Assembly: GCA_910577085.1 (NCBI GenBank)
Contig: CAJTLE010000005.1
Location: 1-54,088 of the forward strand
DNA from: an uncultured Allobaculum sp.
GTDB taxonomy: Bacteria > Bacillota_I > Bacilli_A > Erysipelotrichales > Erysipelotrichaceae
DNA length: 54,088 nucleotides
Reading direction: 5' to 3'
Part shown: piece after piece, positions 8,372 through 18,079 of the stretch
Layout of the letters: every line of letters starts with the position of its first letter
How positions within the stretch are numbered: the stretch's first letter is position 1
The notes under the pieces: generated by a model
The model's database searches: none
Told to the model about the DNA's origin: nothing
Seen by the model: only the letters and a program-made list of their open reading frames with translations
Made by a program: the position numbers and the translations under genes

Positions 8372-9289
8372 TCAGAGCTGATTGGTCTGATCGAGATAGT
8401 TATACAGAGCGCCGATCAGGTTGGCATCGCTGGAGAAGTGGCAGGCTGCAACAGCTGGCTTGCTTGCCGGAAACCAGACTGGCAGGCGATCGTACTGACG
8501 ACTCATCACGCGATCGAGCGTATCGATCAGAATAGGCTGACGGGAGATGCCGCCACCAATGGCCACTTTTTCAACGTCCAAGGCGCACTGCAGGCCATAC
8601 AGACCTGTCGCCAGGGTTTCGCAGAACCATTCGAGCTCTTCAATTGCTTTTGGATCGCCATTGTTTACCGCTTCAAAGAAGGTGCGGCCGTTGGCCTCGG
8701 CTGGATTCTGGCCTGTTGCCATGGCATGACGGCGAACCATGGCATTCGTGCAGTTGATATCCGACCAGGCCTGATGATTGGCCATAGCCCGGCCATTCCA
8801 GTTGGTTGGAATCGGGGAGAATTCACCTGCCGCAAAGGTGTTGCCTTTCCAGAGCTTGCCATTGATGATGACAGCCCCGCCAATGCCTGTCCCGATGGTC
8901 AGCACCAGACCAGAATTTACATCCTGCATGGCGCCTTTCCAGAGTTCCGCCATCGCTGCTGCTTTGGCATCATTTTCAACGTAGAACGGAATGGGGATCC
9001 GATCTTTAAGCAGGCCTTTTAAGTCCACACCGCCGTTGAGGTACATCAAAGCGCCGCCGGTATAGAAATAGCCGTTGACACTGTCGATGCGGCCGGGAGC
9101 GGCCATCACAAGAGCTTCTGGATTCTCGGTTTTGTATTGGTCATAAATGCTGGTGATCAGATCCAGAAACGCATCCAGACCCTCTTTTGGAGTTGGGTAT
9201 TCTCCCTGGTCGAGCAGAGCGGCACTCTGGTCCATCAGGGCATATTTGATTCCGGTTCCTCCCACATCAATCGAAATGTACTTACTCAT
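8372..9289 (-). CDS. ROK-family sugar kinase
   Basis: A 305-residue ASKHA kinase. The phosphate-1 loop is DVGGTGIKYAL near residue 8, the catalytic-base region is VENDAKAAA (Asp near 106), and the phosphate-2 loop is TIGTGIGGAV. The zinc-binding CxCG motif of many ROK glucokinases is missing: the equivalent region reads GEFSPIPTNW. It could act on glucose, N-acetylmannosamine or a beta-glucoside; the substrate cannot be read from sequence. ATG 9289 has AAGGAGAGAG just upstream. It is monocistronic, with terminators on both sides. Confidence 0.88.
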   Translation of the reverse strand: MSKYISIDVGGTGIKYALMDQSAALLDQGEYPTPKEGLDAFLDLITSIYDQYKTENPEALVMAAPGRIDSVNGYFYTGGALMYLNGGVDLKGLLKDRIPIPFYVENDAKAAAMAELWKGAMQDVNSGLVLTIGTGIGGAVIINGKLWKGNTFAAGEFSPIPTNWNGRAMANHQAWSDINCTNAMVRRHAMATGQNPAEANGRTFFEAVNNGDPKAIEELEWFCETLATGLYGLQCALDVEKVAIGGGISRQPILIDTLDRVMSRQYDRLPVWFPASKPAVAACHFSSDANLIGALYNYLDQTNQL

Positions 9290-9457
9290 ATCTCTCTCCT
9301 TAATATTGAGCATTTTGCTTGCATCTTCGTTGTAACATAGTTATCCGTCTGTTGGATAGCGTTTTCAGAAAATTTCCGAGAAAGTTAAAATGTGGGTCCA
9401 GCGCAAAAACAGGAAGACGGGAAAATGAGACAACAGGAGAACAGAAAGATGAAAAAA

Positions 9458-9502
9458 ACGAGCCATCCTGATCCGGTTTTGTGTTCCGATCAGAATGGCT
9501 CG
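9458..9502 (-). terminator. Bidirectional terminator after rqcP
   Basis: ACGAGCCAT and CTGATC pair with GATCAG and ATGGCTCGT. A-rich and T-rich flanks give a usable T tract on either strand. It lies about 115 bp after the rqcP stop. Confidence 0.85.
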
Positions 9503-9617
9503 TTTTGCTTAGAGTCTGGTTTTGGGCTCATGGCCAAATGTGGGAAGAAGAGCGCTTGTTTCTCTCTTATTTCTGGCTTTTTTGTAGTTCTGGATTCCTT
9601 GGCTTACTTATTCTGGC

Positions 9618-9920
9618 TTAAAGCAGATCCGCTTTTTCAGGGGCTGGAGCCGGTTTGTCTTCGATTTCCTTTTTCTCCTGGCGGATCACTTCAAACATCA
9701 AAGCCGCTTTTTCTTTATTCGCCTGCTTTGGCGTATCTTTGACAACAACTTCCAGAATCCGGTTTCCAAATTCCAGAACAATGCGATCATCGATTTCGAC
9801 CTCGCTTGAAGGCTTAGCCACGCGGCCGTTGAGCAGAATCCGTTTTTCTAACGCAAGCTGCTTGGCCGCTTCTCTTCGCTTGAGAATCCGGGCGGTTTTC
9901 AGATATTTATCCAGACGCAT
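9618..9920 (-). CDS. rqcP: S4-domain ribosome rescue factor RqcP (YabO/Hsp15 family)
   Basis: A 100-residue RNA-binding protein with an S4 domain at the N-terminus (RLDKYLKTARILKRREAA) and a charged C-terminal helix. In Bacillus, RqcP holds the P-site tRNA during alanine tailing on stalled 50S subunits with RqcH. The ATG overlaps the stop of mfd by one base (TGATG), so it is translated by coupling from the same message. Confidence 0.88.
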   Translation of the reverse strand: MRLDKYLKTARILKRREAAKQLALEKRILLNGRVAKPSSEVEIDDRIVLEFGNRILEVVVKDTPKQANKEKAALMFEVIRQEKKEIEDKPAPAPEKADLL

Positions 9921-12900
9921 CAGGCGGCCTCCTTTCTAAACAGAGGGTCGTTGAGGACCGATGTAACTTTTTCAAATAATGGAATATAGTTTTTCTTTTT
10001 CTCGAAGCTGACTGTAATCCGACCGTTTTTAAACGTCATATTGACCTGCCGGCTGGCGGCAGACATCGCTTCAAACAATTTCAGACCATCCGCTTTGCGG
10101 CTCCAGTCACTGCTCATGACAATCTGAATCTTGTTATCGGATTCGTTAACGGAATCGACACCTTCTTCAGAAGCAAACAGATCCATTTTTTTAGCCGCAA
10201 ACAGCTCCTGGACTTCTTTTGGAATCCGGCCGAATAAATCCGCCGTCTTCGTTTCATAGTCTTCCAGTTCTTTTCGGGTATGAATCGAACGGATTTCCTG
10301 ATACAGAGCCAGTTTGTCGCCATCGTTAGAAGTAAACGGGGCTGGAATATACCCGCCGGTTTCGACATTGGCCTGTTTGAGTGGAACTTCAGATTCTTCG
10401 TTTTCCGGTTTGATGCCTTTTTTACGGGCAATAGCCTGCGAAAGCATATCCAGATACATATCCAGACCGACACTATCAATAAAGCCGGCCTGTTTTGGAC
10501 CAAGCATATCCCCGGCACCACGGATCGTTAAATCACGCATCGCGATTTTATATCCACTGCCCAGCTGTGTGAATTCCTTGATGGATTTCAGACGCTTGGA
10601 CGAGTTTTCGGATAATTGTTTTTGAGGCGGTACGAGCAGATAACAGTATGCCAGCTTTTCACGACGACCAACACGGCCGCGGATCTGATAAAGCTGTGAG
10701 AGACCAAAGCGGTCGGCATTTTCAATAATAATCGTGTTGGCATTGGCGATATCCAGACCAGTTTCAATGATCGTTGTGCACACAAGAATCTGGTATTTGC
10801 CCTCTGAGAAATCCATCATGACATCTTCAATCTGATCGCGAGTCATCTGACCATGGGCTACCCCGACGCGGGCATCCGGGAATTTTTCCTGGAGCTGTTG
10901 GGCAGTGCGGTAAATATCTTCAACGCGGTTATGCAGGAAGAAGACCTGGCCATCCCGGGCAAGTTCACGCTGGATGATTTCTTCGACCACTGGTCCTTTT
11001 TCTTCCATGATGTACGTCTGAATTGGGTGACGGTGAGCTGGCGGGGTATTGAGCTGTGAAATCGTACGGACACCGATTAAGGACATCTGCAAAGTTCGTG
11101 GAATTGGGGTTGCGGATAAAGCCAGAACATCAATCGAGTTTTTCATCTCTTTGATGATCTCTTTGTGTTTGACCCCAAAGCGCTGCTCCTCGTCAATGAT
11201 CAGCAATCCAAGATCCTTATATTGAATCTTCTTGGAGAACAGACGATGCGTACCGACGACAATATCAATCTGACCATCGGCCAGACCCTTGATGATTTCT
11301 TTCATCTTCTTGGCTGAGACAAATCGATTGACCAGTTCAATGCGCGCCCCGGTATCTTCAAACCGTTTTTTCAAGGTCTGGAAATGCTGGAGGGACAGAA
11401 TAGTCGTTGGACAAAGGAAGGCAACCTGTTTGCCAGCCATGACGGCCTTAAAGGCACATCGCATAGCAACTTCGGTTTTGCCATAGCCGACATCCCCGAT
11501 CAACAGATGGTCCATTGGTTTTGGCTTTTCCATTTCGGCTTTGATTTCAGCCGTTGCCTGAATCTGGTCAGGCGTGGATTCATATTCAAAGGCTTCATCG
11601 AATTCCCGTTCCAGCGCATCTTCTTTTGGGAAGGCAAAGCCAATATCTTCACTGCGGGCTGCATACAGTTCAACGAGCTTGCCGGCGATTTCTTCAACAC
11701 GGGCGTTGACTTTACTTTTCGTCTTTTCCCATTCGCCGCTACCCAGTTTGGAAAGCTTGGTCTGGGAGCCTTCTTTGGAGACATACTTACGAACTAACTG
11801 GAACTGGCTGATTGGGACATACAGATCATCCCCGCCGCGATAGGCAACATGAAGGAAGTCATGTTTGACGCCTTTGACTTCCCTGGTTTCCACACCCAGA
11901 TACTGACCGATGCCATAGGTGGCATGAACGATATAGTCTCCAGGCTGAAGTTCGAGAATATCATTGAGCGCTGTGGATTGCGAGAAGGTTTTCTGATACG
12001 GAACTTTTCGGTTGAGATGACGGAAAACTTCCTTACGGGTATAAACAACATAATCCGGGGTTTCAAAGCCCTGATAGAAGATCGGATCTGTGAATTTCAG
12101 TTTGGAAATATCCATCTTTTCCTTTAACAGGTCGATATCTTCTTTTTCCAGCGCAAAGTACACATTGTCTTTTTCAGCTTCCTGGGGAACCCATTCGAGG
12201 TAGTTGAGCGTTGGCGGCTCAATCGTGCGGATGCCGGATTCTACCGGATGATCAAAGTGAACAAATTCCTGAATCATCAACGGTTTGTTTTTAGCCGTCA
12301 TCTGATACAGATCATGGAACATCGTATAGCGGGGCAGAGCCTGGAAATCCTGGACTTCTTCCTGCATATAGGTTGCGTTATCCAGGACGACTTTCTTGGC
12401 AGCTGCTTCAACCGCATCTTCGGTGGAGAAAATGATCTGCGCATTGGGGACATAGTCCAGCAGATTTCCGGTTTTCAGCCACGCATAGTAACGATAGAGA
12501 CGGGATTGGGGATCAAAGGTTTCGATCGAGCGCATATCCTGGTCAATGATTTCTTCCAGGAACTCTCTGCCAGCCGGATCTGTTTTCTGGAGCTGTTCTT
12601 CAAGTTTTTGTGGAATGATGGTTTTAAGCTCTTCAATCTGTTCATCGGTAAAGAGAACCTCGGTAGATGGAACCAGAGTGACTTCATCCACCGAACGGAT
12701 GGTGCGCTGCGAATTTGGATTGAAGAAGCGGATCGAATCGATTTCTGTATCAAAGAATTCGATTCGGATTGGATCTGGATAGTTTAAGGAATAAACATCC
12801 AGAATGCCGCCACGGGTGGCGTAAGTGCACGGAATTTCAGTGTAGTTGACTTTGACATAGCCGATGCGGTTGAGCTTTTCCACCAGCTTGTCACGGCTGA

Positions 12901-13324
12901 TTTCCATGCCTTCATGAATCTTCAGGCAGGACTCATCAAAGAATTTGACATCCGGCATGAAGCGGGTGAATGCGGCAGCATTAACGACGATGATTTTGTC
13001 AAAGTCCTGGCGCATCTGAACCACGGCGCTCAGCTGGTTGTTCTTTTCTTCCGGACTGGCCGCAATGGCAGAAATGCGCAGAGATTCATCCATGACAAAA
13101 AGCAGCACTTCCTGCTGGAGCATGGCCAGACGGGTATATAACTGCTGCGCTTCATATTTATTCTTTTTGACCACGATCCGGGTTTTATGATCCTGGGCAA
13201 AGGCGGCGGCCAGAAGCAAGGCTTCTTCCATTTCGCCAAGGTTACCCAGTTTGCCATCTGGCTTCATCAACTCTTTGGTCAATGGGTTATGTTCTAATGA
13301 TTGCAGAATTGGATTGTCGCTCAC
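9920..13324 (-). CDS. mfd: Transcription-repair coupling factor
   Basis: A 1134-residue Mfd. UvrB-like domains occupy the N-terminal third. The RNA-polymerase interaction domain is around HATYGIGQYLGVE (about residue 470). The RecG-like translocase has Walker A GDVGYGKTEVAM (about 608) and a DEEQRFG box (about 711), then helicase motif VI and a C-terminal TRCF domain. It removes RNA polymerase stalled at lesions and recruits UvrA. GTG is the start, with GGAGGAGG 5 bp before it. It is co-transcribed with rqcP. In many Firmicutes pth lies directly upstream; here pth is 1.2 kb away. Confidence 0.97.
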   Translation of the reverse strand: MSDNPILQSLEHNPLTKELMKPDGKLGNLGEMEEALLLAAAFAQDHKTRIVVKKNKYEAQQLYTRLAMLQQEVLLFVMDESLRISAIAASPEEKNNQLSAVVQMRQDFDKIIVVNAAAFTRFMPDVKFFDESCLKIHEGMEISRDKLVEKLNRIGYVKVNYTEIPCTYATRGGILDVYSLNYPDPIRIEFFDTEIDSIRFFNPNSQRTIRSVDEVTLVPSTEVLFTDEQIEELKTIIPQKLEEQLQKTDPAGREFLEEIIDQDMRSIETFDPQSRLYRYYAWLKTGNLLDYVPNAQIIFSTEDAVEAAAKKVVLDNATYMQEEVQDFQALPRYTMFHDLYQMTAKNKPLMIQEFVHFDHPVESGIRTIEPPTLNYLEWVPQEAEKDNVYFALEKEDIDLLKEKMDISKLKFTDPIFYQGFETPDYVVYTRKEVFRHLNRKVPYQKTFSQSTALNDILELQPGDYIVHATYGIGQYLGVETREVKGVKHDFLHVAYRGGDDLYVPISQFQLVRKYVSKEGSQTKLSKLGSGEWEKTKSKVNARVEEIAGKLVELYAARSEDIGFAFPKEDALEREFDEAFEYESTPDQIQATAEIKAEMEKPKPMDHLLIGDVGYGKTEVAMRCAFKAVMAGKQVAFLCPTTILSLQHFQTLKKRFEDTGARIELVNRFVSAKKMKEIIKGLADGQIDIVVGTHRLFSKKIQYKDLGLLIIDEEQRFGVKHKEIIKEMKNSIDVLALSATPIPRTLQMSLIGVRTISQLNTPPAHRHPIQTYIMEEKGPVVEEIIQRELARDGQVFFLHNRVEDIYRTAQQLQEKFPDARVGVAHGQMTRDQIEDVMMDFSEGKYQILVCTTIIETGLDIANANTIIIENADRFGLSQLYQIRGRVGRREKLAYCYLLVPPQKQLSENSSKRLKSIKEFTQLGSGYKIAMRDLTIRGAGDMLGPKQAGFIDSVGLDMYLDMLSQAIARKKGIKPENEESEVPLKQANVETGGYIPAPFTSNDGDKLALYQEIRSIHTRKELEDYETKTADLFGRIPKEVQELFAAKKMDLFASEEGVDSVNESDNKIQIVMSSDWSRKADGLKLFEAMSAASRQVNMTFKNGRITVSFEKKKNYIPLFEKVTSVLNDPLFRKEAA

Positions 13325-14426
13325 AATTCCTCCTCCTTTCAGATTTCAGATCAAGATCCGTTTCTTTGTAATTTCAGATTCTACCTTCAAAACCAGGCTG
13401 AACTTTCTCAGCCCTTTCCTGTTATTCTTTGATCCACATTCATTTTCCGATCTATTTTTGTTAGATGTCCTTGGTTTTCCGATCAAAGCCTGATTGATCA
13501 TATTTCTGATTTTTCAAAAGAATTCAGATTTTTGAATTGCAGTCTGCAGAACTGATCAGGATCAATTCAATGAATTGAAGTCAGACTTTGAAACGAATCT
13601 CTCCAAAGTCGGATGTTCTTCCACTCAAAAATATCGGATTATGATTTGTTAATCCGATATTTGAAATGGTCTGAATTTTAAGAATTCCAGTTGACCTGGA
13701 TCCATTCTGGATACCTTGAATCAAGAAAAAAGAGTTCAAAAACAATGAAAAACAATGAATGAAGCAGTTTCTTCAAAGGAATTCTAGACAGTTATTATAG
13801 CCTGTTTCGATTCATAAAGTCGATTTATGGCCTGCATTTCACCTTTCCAGTTGAGTATTTCTTCAATTTTGGAAAATCTGCCTGACTTCAGGTTGATTCG
13901 TTTTCAGAACCATCCAGTCCAACTGATTTTCCTTTTCAGAATTTCAAAAGGACTGTTCTTTGGTTTCTGCTTCCTTTCTATCTTCCGAAAGCACCTGCTT
14001 TGACAGTCCTCAAAAAGCGTAAACCTGAGCAATCAGGGGAAAATCAGATTTTGATTTTCCAGGCAATTCTTCCTGCCGGACCCCCTTCTGAACCAATCCT
14101 TTCTGATGAGTATATGGATAATCAGAATTTAAAACCAGCAAGACATCTCTGGCTTTCGTCATCACGTTGAATCTGATTTTCCAAAACAAATCAGAAATTT
14201 AAATTAGAAAATTTATATGTTAATGATTTTAGACCACAACATCTATTTATAGTATCTGATGTGGTAAAATATATTTCTGATCGTTATCTGTACTTGAAGT
14301 CAAGTTGTCAAATTGTTGATGAAAGCGGATTCCGATCGATTCCGACCGAAAATCCATTCAAATTTCGGAATCCCATATGAATTTCTGATAAATCTGCAAA
14401 TTTCAACGAAAATTTTCTAAAAAAAT
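13325..14426. other. 1.1-kb gene-free spacer between pth and mfd
   Basis: No reading frame with a ribosome site or recognisable protein was found on either strand. The base composition is AT-rich and dominated by TCTGA/TCAGA words. It holds a 13-bp inverted repeat (13629-13662) and one copy of the dispersed palindrome CCTGA-N4-TCAGG (14024-14037). A promoter for mfd must lie in its left part but I cannot fix it. Confidence 0.6.
13629..13662. repeat. Perfect inverted repeat, possible hairpin
   Basis: AAATATCGGATTA and its exact complement flank an 8-base spacer. There is no T run, so it is not a clear terminator; it could be an operator or an RNA hairpin in the mfd leader. Confidence 0.6.
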
Positions 14427-14463
14427 AATTTTTGCCTGAATCCGCAGATTTCAGGCAAAAATT
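14427..14463 (-). terminator. Terminator of pth
   Basis: AATTTTTGCCTGAA pairs with its complement around a 9-base loop. On the minus strand it runs on into a T-rich tail. It lies about 80 bp past the pth stop. Confidence 0.85.
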
Positions 14464-14541
14464 ACATCAAATTTCAAGTTTGTGGTGAATCAGTCGAAAT
14501 GGGAATTTGATCTGATCAAAGTTCAAATCCATTGAATCGAT

Positions 14542-15384
14542 TTATTCGGATTTTGGTTTTGACTCAACGAAGAATTCAGCCATCTCAATTTCACTTCCGG
14601 ACAGAGAATAGGTTGTCTCCACGCGTTCTTCAATCACAGGGCTCGCTGGGCTCTGTTTTTCGATCTGAGAAAGCTCTGGTTTCTTGTCATCGGCTGATTT
14701 TTTGTCAGAATCAGTGTCTTTAGAGGCTTTGGAGTCCTTGGAATCAAGGGTATATGTCTCTGTAGCTTCATTATTGGCAAACGTCTGGGTCTTTTCAGTG
14801 GCTGGTTTTGGTTTGGCTTTCTTTGGTTTGACGTTATAGCGGTTCATGGTCTGCTCAAAGGTATGATTTAAGGAGAACAGAGCTGCTTTGGCTGCCTGGT
14901 CAATGGCTTTATTAAGATCTTCGACTTCATCTGCTCTGAATTTGGTCAGAACGTAGTCGATAATCTTGATTTTCGGATCTCGGCCAATTCCAACACGGAT
15001 CCGGTTGAAATCTTCGCCTAAAACGGAGCTGATGACGCTTTTCATGCCATTGTGACCACCGGCAGAGCCTTTGGTTTTCAGGCGGATGGAGCCGACTGGG
15101 GTATCCAGATCGTCATAAATAACGAGAATGTCCTTGCGGTCAATCTTGAAGAAGTCCATGCAGGCCCGTACGGAAAAGCCGGACAGGTTCATGTAGGTTT
15201 CTGGCTTTAATAAGATGACATCTTCGCCTCTCAGCTTAGTTTTTACGTAGCTGCCTTCAAACTTTTTCTTGGAAATCGACTGGTCTGTCATCTGTGCAAT
15301 GCGGTCCATGACCATGAACCCGGCATTGTGTCTGGTATTTTCATATTTAACGCCGGGATTTCCCAGCCCTACGATCAGTTTCAT
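14542..15384 (-). CDS. pth: Peptidyl-tRNA hydrolase with long C-terminal extension
   Basis: Residues 1 to about 188 form a full Pth domain: the start MKLIVGLGNPGVKYENTRHN supplies the active-site N and H, YDDLD holds the catalytic Asp, and SAGGHNGMKS is the substrate groove. It frees peptides from dropped-off tRNA. The protein then runs on for about 92 residues of K/S/D/E-rich, low-complexity sequence, ending in a short hydrophobic stretch SGSEIEMAEFFVES. Normal Pth ends near 190. The AGGAGG site is 6 bp before the ATG. The tail has no domain I recognise. Confidence 0.94.
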   Translation of the reverse strand: MKLIVGLGNPGVKYENTRHNAGFMVMDRIAQMTDQSISKKKFEGSYVKTKLRGEDVILLKPETYMNLSGFSVRACMDFFKIDRKDILVIYDDLDTPVGSIRLKTKGSAGGHNGMKSVISSVLGEDFNRIRVGIGRDPKIKIIDYVLTKFRADEVEDLNKAIDQAAKAALFSLNHTFEQTMNRYNVKPKKAKPKPATEKTQTFANNEATETYTLDSKDSKASKDTDSDKKSADDKKPELSQIEKQSPASPVIEERVETTYSLSGSEIEMAEFFVESKPKSE

Positions 15385-15562
15385 TGTGTTCCTCCTGTGA
15401 TGCGTATTTGTCTTTGATACCTATTTATATTGACTGTTGTACTGATTGTATAAAATGAATGATCTGAATCTTCTCATTTTATGATTCAGGATCAGATCAA
15501 TTGTAGCCAGAGCCGCACGCAAATCGCGAATTTAAGGCCTGCTCTGGCCTGTGTAAACAGAA

Positions 15563-15583
15563 AAAAAAGGGCTTGCGCCCTTT
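15563..15583 (-). terminator. Terminator of the rpmH-jag unit
   Basis: A compact AAAGGGC-GCAA-GCCCTTT hairpin followed by T residues on the minus strand. It is 8 bp past the jag stop. Confidence 0.88.
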
Positions 15584-15590
15584 ATTGATT

Positions 15591-16235
15591 TTATTCAGAA
15601 GCTTTTCCTGGAGTGTAGAGAATGTGCAGCTGACGTGCCACTCCTTCACCTTCGGATTTTGTGGTGATATCTTTCATGTTTGCCAGTGCATTATGAATTG
15701 CTTTACGCTCATCGGCTGGCATTGGCTCCAGAACAGCATCCACTTTGGTACGACGAACATCCTGAGCTACACGAGTAGCCATCCGGACGATCTTTTCGTA
15801 GCGGTCTTCTTTGTAGCCATTGATATCAATCATCATGCGGACATGCTTTTTGAATACACTGCTGGCTGCTGTACGAACCAGTCGGTTGAAATCCTGTAAG
15901 GATCTTCCCTGACGGCCAATCATGACCGCGTTGCAGTTGGTATCCACTTTGACACGATAGAAGTCATCGTCGCCATCTTTTTCCATCAGGACTTCGCACA
16001 TGCCATCCATATCGGCATTGTCAAAGTATTCCTGAATGTAGTCATGAATAAACACTGCAATATCTGCCGGGGCATAGGCTTCGATGGTCACGGTGCGTCC
16101 GATTCCGAGAAAGCCTGCTTTTTCTTCAACGACCGTGTAGGTCAGCTGGTCAGTTGTCACTTTTTTCTTTTTGCAGGCAGCTGCGAGTGCTTCTTCCAGC
16201 GTTTTTCCGGTAAAACGATCAAATTCCATACTCAT
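15591..16235 (-). CDS. jag: RNA-binding protein KhpB (Jag/SpoIIIJ-associated)
   Basis: About 214 residues in three parts: an N-terminal Jag-N domain (FTGKTLEEAL), a KH-like domain (around AVMIGRQGRSLQDFN) and a C-terminal R3H domain (MPADERKAIHNAL). It binds RNA and affects cell division and envelope growth in Firmicutes. It lies directly downstream of yidC, its usual place. An in-frame ATG at 16280 would add 15 residues; I prefer 16235 (MSMEFD) because the Jag-N domain begins there. Neither start has a strong ribosome site. Confidence 0.92.
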   Translation of the reverse strand: MSMEFDRFTGKTLEEALAAACKKKKVTTDQLTYTVVEEKAGFLGIGRTVTIEAYAPADIAVFIHDYIQEYFDNADMDGMCEVLMEKDGDDDFYRVKVDTNCNAVMIGRQGRSLQDFNRLVRTAASSVFKKHVRMMIDINGYKEDRYEKIVRMATRVAQDVRRTKVDAVLEPMPADERKAIHNALANMKDITTKSEGEGVARQLHILYTPGKASE

Positions 16236-16412
16236 TCCCGCTTCTTTCTTCTTATCTTTGAGAAATTCTCGGCCGGCCATCTGCGACAGGAAGTTTGACC
16301 TGAACCGGCTTGTTTCTATAGATACCTTTTCTTAAAACTTATTTCCATCAATGGCTTGAGGCCAGGATCTTGTGCGCAAATCCTTCAGTTTTTCTGATTG
16401 ATGGTTTCAAGA

Positions 16413-17468
16413 TTACTTCTTACGGTTTTTCAGTACGCCCTGGGCGCGTTTTTCAGCTAATTCTTTTTCGCGTTTGGCTTTTGCATCCTCAGAAATAAAG
16501 TGGCTGAGAACACTTGTTAAAGCACGGATGACGGAAGAAACCAGCCAGTAGAAGGACATGGCAATTGGCCAGGACAGATACATGAAGGCGATTAACGCGG
16601 TTGTCATGTACATAGTCATGTTCATGGTGTTGTTCATCATGCCAGCCTGTTTGTCCTGGTTTTTCGCTTTGGTCTGTTTTCCACCTTTGTTGGAAAGCTT
16701 GTTAAGCCATTTTGGCAGCTGCAGCTGAACAAGGGACATCACGATCATTAACAGGTAAACCGTGATTAACCCCCACTGCATATGCTGGAAACCATATAAT
16801 GGAGTTTCGGATAATGGCATACCCATAAAGCTTCCATATACAGTTGTCGCTGCCCGCATGCAGGCATAGAACATACCCATCATGACAGGTAACTGAATAA
16901 ACATGACGAGCATGCTTCCAAATGGATGCACATCGTTTTCGTCATAGAGTTTCTGCATTTCCTGGGCCATGAGCATTTTGGAACGTTCGTCGTTCTTGCC
17001 CTGATATTTGGCCTGCAGTCTCTGCATTTCTGGCTGAATTTCCTGCATTCTCTGCTGGGAAATCTGTGACTTATAGGTTAAGGCAAAGATTAACAGCTGA
17101 ATGACTAAAGTCGCCAGAATGATACCCCATCCGGCATCGGTGAAGCTGGCAAATAAGTTGATTAACTGGGCGATTGGCCAGACGATTAAACCGTCAAACC
17201 ATCCCTGTTTCCAGCTTTCTCCCCATGTAGTTGGGGCAATCGTAATCGTTGTTTCGGTCGTGGATTCGACTTCTTCTTTGAGCTGCTGATCAGAGACTTC
17301 GGAGATATTCACCTGATCTTTGTCGATGGTAACTTCGTGGAGAGCAATGACCTGATCCAGTTTCGTTTTGCCATCCTTTCCTCTCGGGTTCGAGCAGGCG
17401 GAAAGACCCATCACTACCAGCATACAGAGAAGAAGGATCCGACACTTTTCAAGCAGAGTCTTTTTCAT
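16413..17468 (-). CDS. yidC: Membrane protein insertase YidC/OxaA (lipoprotein type)
   Basis: A 351-residue insertase that places proteins into the cytoplasmic membrane with or without Sec. A signal peptide ends in a lipobox LSAC (Cys25), so the mature protein is lipid-anchored. Transmembrane helices follow from about residue 90. The family hairpin after the first helix reads KSQISQQRMQEIQPEMQRLQ, and the C-tail is lysine-rich as in SpoIIIJ/YqjG. The ATG overlaps the rnpA stop by 4 bp. Confidence 0.95.
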   Translation of the reverse strand: MKKTLLEKCRILLLCMLVVMGLSACSNPRGKDGKTKLDQVIALHEVTIDKDQVNISEVSDQQLKEEVESTTETTITIAPTTWGESWKQGWFDGLIVWPIAQLINLFASFTDAGWGIILATLVIQLLIFALTYKSQISQQRMQEIQPEMQRLQAKYQGKNDERSKMLMAQEMQKLYDENDVHPFGSMLVMFIQLPVMMGMFYACMRAATTVYGSFMGMPLSETPLYGFQHMQWGLITVYLLMIVMSLVQLQLPKWLNKLSNKGGKQTKAKNQDKQAGMMNNTMNMTMYMTTALIAFMYLSWPIAMSFYWLVSSVIRALTSVLSHFISEDAKAKREKELAEKRAQGVLKNRKK

Positions 17469-17815
17469 CTTTTTTTTCCCTCTCTGAATTTCCGGCTTGC
17501 CTTCTCATGCAGCCGGTCCAGCATTTCTTTACGCTCCTGATAATCCAGCTTTAAAAATGGGGGCCGGACAATCAGAATGGAGTCGAAACTCTCATCAAAA
17601 GTATACACGGAATCAATCAGAGCACGAACCTGTCTTTTGGTCCGGTTGCGAATCACCGCATTTCCCAGCTTTTTTCCTACACTGATTCCCACGCGTGCTT
17701 TCTTCTCCTTAGCCGGCTGTACATAAAGGATGTACGCTGGTGAGGAAAAAGACTTCCGTCTGGAAATCATTGAAGAGAATTCCGTGTTTTTTAAAATTCT
17801 CTGATTTTTCTTCAT
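17465..17815 (-). CDS. rnpA: Ribonuclease P protein component
   Basis: A 116-residue basic protein with the RNR signature RVGISVGKKLGNAVIRNRTKR. It helps RNase P RNA cleave the 5' leaders of pre-tRNA. It starts 42 bp after rpmH, with a short terminator-like hairpin between them that may reduce its expression relative to L34. The ribosome site is weak. It overlaps yidC by 4 bp. Confidence 0.96.
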   Translation of the reverse strand: MKKNQRILKNTEFSSMISRRKSFSSPAYILYVQPAKEKKARVGISVGKKLGNAVIRNRTKRQVRALIDSVYTFDESFDSILIVRPPFLKLDYQERKEMLDRLHEKASRKFREGKKR

Positions 17816-17830
17816 AAGGTTTAAACAGAG

Positions 17831-17854
17831 AAAAAAATCACCTTTGCAGGTGAT
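17831..17854 (-). terminator. Attenuating hairpin between rpmH and rnpA
   Basis: ATCACCT-GCAA-AGGTGAT followed by TTTTTT on the minus strand. It would end most rpmH transcripts and allow limited read-through into rnpA. Confidence 0.82.
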
Positions 17855-17857
17855 TTA

Positions 17858-17992
17858 TTAAGCGGATAAAACCTTTCTGCCTTTAGCTCTTCTTCTAGCA
17901 AGTACTTTACGTCCGCCTTTAGTTGCCATACGGGCGCGGAAGCCATGAGTTCTCTGGTGTTTGATTTTACTTGGCTGATATGTACGTTTCAT
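17858..17992 (-). CDS. rpmH: Ribosomal protein L34
   Basis: A 44-residue, very basic protein starting MKRTYQPSKIKHQRTHGFR and ending RRRAKGRKVLSA. This is the full L34 sequence of the large ribosomal subunit. AAAGGAG precedes the ATG. It is the first gene of the rpmH-rnpA-yidC-jag unit. Confidence 0.98.
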   Translation of the reverse strand: MKRTYQPSKIKHQRTHGFRARMATKGGRKVLARRRAKGRKVLSA

Positions 17993-18049
17993 GTTTGTTT
18001 GCTCCTTTCATTTATAGAAATACTACTTGTTTTCCTAGTCGCGCATGTC

Positions 18050-18079
18050 ACTATACCATGTTTAAAAGAACGGTGTCAA
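18050..18079 (-). promoter_or_regulatory. rpmH promoter
   Basis: On the minus strand TTGACA (18074-18079), an 18-bp spacer and TATAGT (18050-18055): a strong sigma-A-type promoter, about 60 bp before the rpmH start. Confidence 0.85.
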
